NCBI GenBank assembly: GCA_040877415.1
Contig: JBBDNV010000210.1
Coordinates: forward strand, 1 to 45,788
Reading direction: 5' to 3'
DNA: 45,788 nucleotides
From: JBBDNV01 sp040877415
GTDB lineage: Bacteria > Planctomycetota > Planctomycetia > Pirellulales > PALSA-1355
The notes below the pieces were generated by a model. The model worked only from the letters and a program-made list of their open reading frames with translations, had not been told where the DNA came from and made no database searches. Position numbers and translations under genes: made by a program. Below, piece after piece: positions 40,930-45,788 of the stretch; position 1 is the stretch's first letter; the number at the start of each line of letters is the position of its first letter.

Positions 40930-41934
40930 ATGGTTCGCTACGTGCTGGCCGGACTGTTGATTCTGTTGGCGGCCGGATGCCATCGAGCGGAGCCGGCCGG
41001 CCGCTCCTCCGGCGGCGACCGCCACGGCGCCTATCGCATCGCCGTCATCCCCAAAGGCACGACGCACGTCTTTTGGAAATCGGTCCATGCCGGCGCCCTC
41101 AAGGCGGCCAAGGAATTGACCGCAGCCGGCACGCCGGTCGAAGTCCAGTGGAAAGGCGCGCTGTTGGAGAACGACCGCGAGGGCCAGATCAACGTCATGG
41201 CCGACTTTGTTGTCCAGGGCGTCGACGGCATCGTGCTGGCGCCCTTGGATTCCACGGCGCTGGTGCCGTCGGTCGAGGATGCCAAAGCGGCCGGCATTCC
41301 GACCGTCATCTTCGACAGCGGACTGGCCGACGAATCGAACATTGTCAGCTACGTGGCCACCGACAACCACAACGGCGGTGTGCTCGCCGCCCACGAAATC
41401 GCTAACCGGCTCGGCGGCAAAGGCAACGTCATCCTGCTGCGCTACAACGTTGGCAGCGAAAGCACCGAACAGCGCGAACAGGGTTTTCTGGATACGATTC
41501 ACAAGGAGTTTCCCGATATCGTCATGCTTTCGGACGATCAGTACTCGGGCACCACGGCGCTTTCGGCCCAGAACAAGGCCCTCGAGCTGTTGAACCAGTA
41601 CGGCGATCGGCTGGACGGGATCTTTGCCGTCTGCGAGCCCGACTCGTTGGGCGTGCTGGGGGCCCTGGAGCAGGAAGGCCTGGCCGGCAAGGTGACCTTC
41701 GTCGGATTCGATCCCAGCGCGCACCTGGTCGAGGCGCTAGCGCAACGGAAGATCAAGGGGCTGGTGCTGCAGGATCCGGTGGCCATGGGCTACCTGGGCG
41801 TCAAGACGATGGTCGACCACCTCCAAGGCAAAGAGGTCCAAAGGCGCATTCCCACCGGCGAAATGATGGCCACTCCCGAAAACATGGACACGCCCAGGAT
41901 CAAGAAACTGCTCGAACCGGAACAAGCCGACTGA
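40930..41934 (+). CDS. Sugar ABC transporter substrate-binding lipoprotein
   Basis: 334 residues. Lipoprotein signal ending LLAAGC (Cys about residue 17). Periplasmic-binding-protein fold of the ribose/LacI-type cluster: YRIAVIPKGTTHVFWKSVHAGALKAA, VQGVDGIVLAPLDSTALVPSV, GIPTVIFDSGL, YVATDNHNGGVLAA, and VTFVGFDPSAHLVEAL. All hallmark strands of RbsB-like proteins are present, and the DGIVLAP and GFD motifs point to a pentose, polyol or other small sugar; the ligand is not determinable. First gene of a three-gene ABC operon, 19 bases upstream of the ATPase gene. The start ATG follows a 61-base gap. Confidence 0.93.
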   Translation: MVRYVLAGLLILLAAGCHRAEPAGRSSGGDRHGAYRIAVIPKGTTHVFWKSVHAGALKAAKELTAAGTPVEVQWKGALLENDREGQINVMADFVVQGVDGIVLAPLDSTALVPSVEDAKAAGIPTVIFDSGLADESNIVSYVATDNHNGGVLAAHEIANRLGGKGNVILLRYNVGSESTEQREQGFLDTIHKEFPDIVMLSDDQYSGTTALSAQNKALELLNQYGDRLDGIFAVCEPDSLGVLGALEQEGLAGKVTFVGFDPSAHLVEALAQRKIKGLVLQDPVAMGYLGVKTMVDHLQGKEVQRRIPTGEMMATPENMDTPRIKKLLEPEQAD

Positions 41935-41953
41935 CGGCCCCTATCGTGAGCCC

Positions 41954-43449
<1,496 letters not shown>

Positions 43450-43453
<4 letters not shown>

Positions 43454-44472
43454 ATGCGGCCACCGGCGAAACGTCGCTTCCACTTGCCCGTCACGGCGCC
43501 GGGTGGCTGCGCAGCGTGCTGGGGCCGTTTGTGGCCCTGGTGCTGGTGGTGGGCATTTTCACCGTCGCCGACAACCTGCAGGCCGACGGCGGACGCTTCG
43601 CCACGCTGCGAAACGCGCAAAACGTGCTCGTGCAGAGTGCCACCGTGGCCGTGGCGGCGCTGGGCATGACGATGATCATCATCTCCGGCGGCATCGACCT
43701 GTCGGCCGGCACGGCGATGGCCCTAAGCGCCACGGTGCTGGCCTGGTTCTTGCGAGAACAGTTTTCGCCCGCCGTGTCGGTGGCGGTGGGGTTGGCGGTC
43801 GGTTGTCTGGCGGGCTGCGCCAACGGACTCTTGATCAGCCTGTTGCGAATCGTGCCGTTTATCGTCACCTTGGGCACGATGACGATCTTTCTCGGTCTGG
43901 CCAAGATCGTCGGCAACAATACGATGGTCCGCCCGCTGCCGGCCCAGGTGCCCGAATGGATGAAAGGACTGCTCAGCCCGCGGCTCGAAAACGAGTGGCT
44001 GCTATTCGCGCCGGGCGTGTGGCTGCTTCTCGCGTTGGCCATCGTCGTGGCGGCCGTGCTGCGCTATACCGTGTTCGGGCGGCACGTGTTTGCCGTCGGC
44101 TCGAACGAATCGACGGCCCGGCTGTGCGGGATCAACGTGCCGATCACGCGCATCGCCGTGTACACGATCGCCGGTTTTTTCGTCGGCATGGCGGGGCTGT
44201 TTCAGTTCAGCCGGCTGACGGTGGGCGACCCAACCTCGGGCACGGGCAAGGAGTTACCGATTATCGCGGCCGTGGTGATCGGCGGCGGAAGTCTCAACGG
44301 CGGGCGGGGTTCGATTTTGGGTACCTTGACCGGGGCGCTGATCATGCAAGTAATTTCCAGTGGCTGCACCGCGCTCAAGCAGCCCAATCCCATCCAGGAA
44401 ATCATCATCGGCGCGATCATCGTGGCGGCCGTCACGGTCGATCAGTTCCGCCAGCGGAGACTTGCCGCCTGA
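43450..44472 (+). CDS. Sugar ABC transporter permease (RbsC type)
   Basis: 340 residues from the ATG at 43450, which overlaps the ATPase stop in an ATGA; upstream in-frame starts lie inside the ATPase gene. Polytopic: about nine or ten membrane helices, among them FVALVLVVGIFTVAD, AVAALGMTMIIISGGIDLSAGTAMALSA, VSVAVGLAVGCLAGCANGLLISLL and FVGMAGLFQFSRL. GGIDLSAGT and the late AVVIGGGSLNGGRGSILGTLTGALIM are RbsC-family signatures. The EAA-like loop that contacts the ATPase is in the VFAVGSNESTARLCGINV region. Forms a homodimer with the double-domain ATPase. The PLP decarboxylase begins 34 bases after it. Confidence 0.95.
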
Positions 44473-44505
44473 GAACCATGGCCGCCTACTGACGGGTTCA
44501 CCAAA

Positions 44506-45788
44506 GTGCATCATCACGAGTTGCTCGAAACGCTTCGCAAGGCTTTTCCGCAGCCGGTTTCCGACCCGGTGCACGATGGCTACGTCGTGTTTTCCATCCT
44601 GCGGGCGCTCGACCAGGTCGACGCGCTGAAATCGCAGGCGCCCATTCTCGGCGTTCCCACGGAGCCCCGGTTCGAGCGTGCGCGGAGAGAAAAAATCGAC
44701 CAGCAGGGACGCACCCTGGAAGCGGTCATTCCCGAGTTGGTCAGCTATCTGCAGGGCATGTTTATTTGGGGGCATCCGCGCAGCCAGATCAACGTCGTGC
44801 CAAACCCGTCGCTGGCCAGCGTCATCGGGGTGCTGTTGCCCCTTTTGTACAACCCGAACTTGTGCAGCGAAGAAAGCGCCCGGCTGTTTTCCGAGGCCGA
44901 AGTGCGGGCCGCGTCGATGGCGGCCGATCTGGTCGGTTACGATCCGCTGCTGTCGGGTGGGCTGTTCACGTTTGGCGGCACCGGCACGCTGCTCTACGGT
45001 GCGAAGGTCGGCCTGGAAAAGGCCGTGCCCGGCGCGGGCCACAAGGGGCCCAGGGACCACGCCGTGATCGTGGCTTCCGGGCAGAGTCATTATTCGTGTT
45101 TGAACGTCGCCAACTGGCTGGGCATCGGCGACGACAATGTCGTTCTGGTGCCGACCGATCTGGACAATTCGATTCAGTTGCCGGCGCTGGAAGAAGCGCT
45201 GCGCCAAGCGCTGGCCGCCGGCAGAAAGATCGCGGCAATCGTCGCCACGATGGGCACGACCGACGCGTTTGGCATCGACGACCTGGCGGCCATCGACCAG
45301 TTGCGCCGCCGGCTGGCCGAGGAACATTCGCTCGGCTATTTGCCGCACTTGCACGCCGACGCCGTGATCGGCTGGGCCTGGAGCGCGTTCAACGACTACG
45401 ACTTCGAGGAGAATCCGCTGGCGTTTCGCGGGCGAACCGTGCGGGCATTGGCCGCCGCGCAGCACGACATCCGCCACCTGCGGCTGGCCGATTCGCTCGG
45501 CATCGACTTTCACAAAACGGGCTACACGCCGTACAACTCGTCGCTCGTTCTGTTTTCTGACGCGGCTGATTTCAACTTGATCGCGCGCCGCCGAGAAACG
45601 ATGCCGTATCTGTTCCAATCGGGGGAGCATCATCCGGGCATGTACACCCTCGAAACGACGCGCAGCGGCATCGGCGCCATGGCCGCGCTGGCGAACATGC
45701 TCCTGTTGGGCAAGGAGGGCTTTCGGACGCTGTTGGGGCACGCCGTCGAGATGGCCGAAGTGCTGCGCGAGCGGATCGAGTCGCACCC
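44506..45788 (+). CDS. PLP-dependent group II decarboxylase (3' end outside window)
   Basis: At least 427 codons; the frame is open to the window's edge. No ATG is in frame after the upstream TGA at 44470, so GTG at 44506 (HHHELLETLRKAF) is taken as the start. Amino-acid decarboxylase fold: HPRSQINVVPNPSLASV, the substrate/PLP phosphate region GLFTFGGTGTLLYGAKVG, SGQSHYSCLNVANWLGIG, HADAVIGWAW (ring-binding Asp) and the Schiff-base Lys in DFHKTGYTPYNSS. FRGRTVRAL and GEHHPGMYTLETTRSG follow. Group II members decarboxylate Glu, Tyr, Trp or DOPA; some act on other amino acids or as aminotransferases. Downstream of the sugar transporter by 34 bases, possibly in the same operon. Confidence 0.85.
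   Translation, partial: MHHHELLETLRKAFPQPVSDPVHDGYVVFSILRALDQVDALKSQAPILGVPTEPRFERARREKIDQQGRTLEAVIPELVSYLQGMFIWGHPRSQINVVPNPSLASVIGVLLPLLYNPNLCSEESARLFSEAEVRAASMAADLVGYDPLLSGGLFTFGGTGTLLYGAKVGLEKAVPGAGHKGPRDHAVIVASGQSHYSCLNVANWLGIGDDNVVLVPTDLDNSIQLPALEEALRQALAAGRKIAAIVATMGTTDAFGIDDLAAIDQLRRRLAEEHSLGYLPHLHADAVIGWAWSAFNDYDFEENPLAFRGRTVRALAAAQHDIRHLRLADSLGIDFHKTGYTPYNSSLVLFSDAADFNLIARRRETMPYLFQSGEHHPGMYTLETTRSGIGAMAALANMLLLGKEGFRTLLGHAVEMAEVLRERIESH

Noticed and set aside
44478..44492. ATG just before the PLP decarboxylase
   Set aside because: It reads only four codons to TGA in another frame; GTG 44506 is the only sensible start.

Overview
The window is GC-rich, gene-dense bacterial DNA, almost certainly from a planctomycete (Planctomycetota, Pirellulales-like). 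Typical markers are a Ser/Thr kinase fused to about 1,000 residues of helical repeats, a PVC-type CxxCH heme protein with a propeller and HEAT-like repeats, a 3-keto-disaccharide hydrolase (DUF1080) protein, a PEP-CTERM protein, a cysteine-rich outer-membrane barrel protein, a Tat-exported Gfo/Idh/MocA oxidoreductase, and genes of the tetrahydromethanopterin (H4MPT) pathway. No rRNA, tRNA, CRISPR array, prophage or intact insertion sequence was seen. Short palindromic REP-like repeats lie in several intergenic gaps.

Layout. 1-4963: hairpin repeats, a TatD nuclease, a small membrane-linked protein, two ATP-grasp-type proteins and a DUF1080 protein. 5029-9811 (minus): the giant kinase, a terminator, and an isolated 58-residue Flp pilin. 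10084-12854 (minus): Nudix hydrolase, beta-RFAP synthase (first committed step of H4MPT synthesis), cupin and a short-chain dehydrogenase/reductase (SDR). 13016-14626: a secreted protein interrupted by an in-frame TGA, convergent with a PEP-CTERM protein. 14913-19905 (minus): a compact five-gene cluster of SDR, dihydropteroate-synthase-like protein, pabB, pabA and DUF447, best read as the pABA and pterin side of H4MPT synthesis. 20136-28430: acyltransferase, PQQ-like propeller, heme protein, glycine-zipper lipoprotein and helical-repeat protein. 28589-35689: a racemase remnant, a small secreted protein, two Cys/Met-type PLP enzymes (the first behind an attenuator-like leader), a GNAT acetyltransferase, an oxidoreductase, a lipoprotein and a SelW/Rdx-like gene with an in-frame TGA. 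35934-39564: the barrel protein, then an arginine dihydrolase-like/TIGR00300 pair that looks like a split AgrE. 39792-45788: an arginine-rich disordered protein, a complete ribose-type ABC transporter operon, and a PLP decarboxylase that runs off the window.

The most striking result is selenocysteine. At 34086-34313 (minus) a SelW-like protein reads through a TGA in a CxxU motif, with a good ribosome-binding site and a SECIS-like hairpin. At 13016-13912 (plus) a secreted protein of no recognised family continues in frame through a TGA that follows a Cys. The hairpin after that TGA has the same geometry: a three-base apical loop beginning GU, 25-27 bases from the U of the TGA. The first is a strong selenoprotein call. 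The second may be a new selenoprotein family, with a simple nonsense mutation as the alternative.

All calls rest on reading the sequence and remembered family motifs; no database search was possible.
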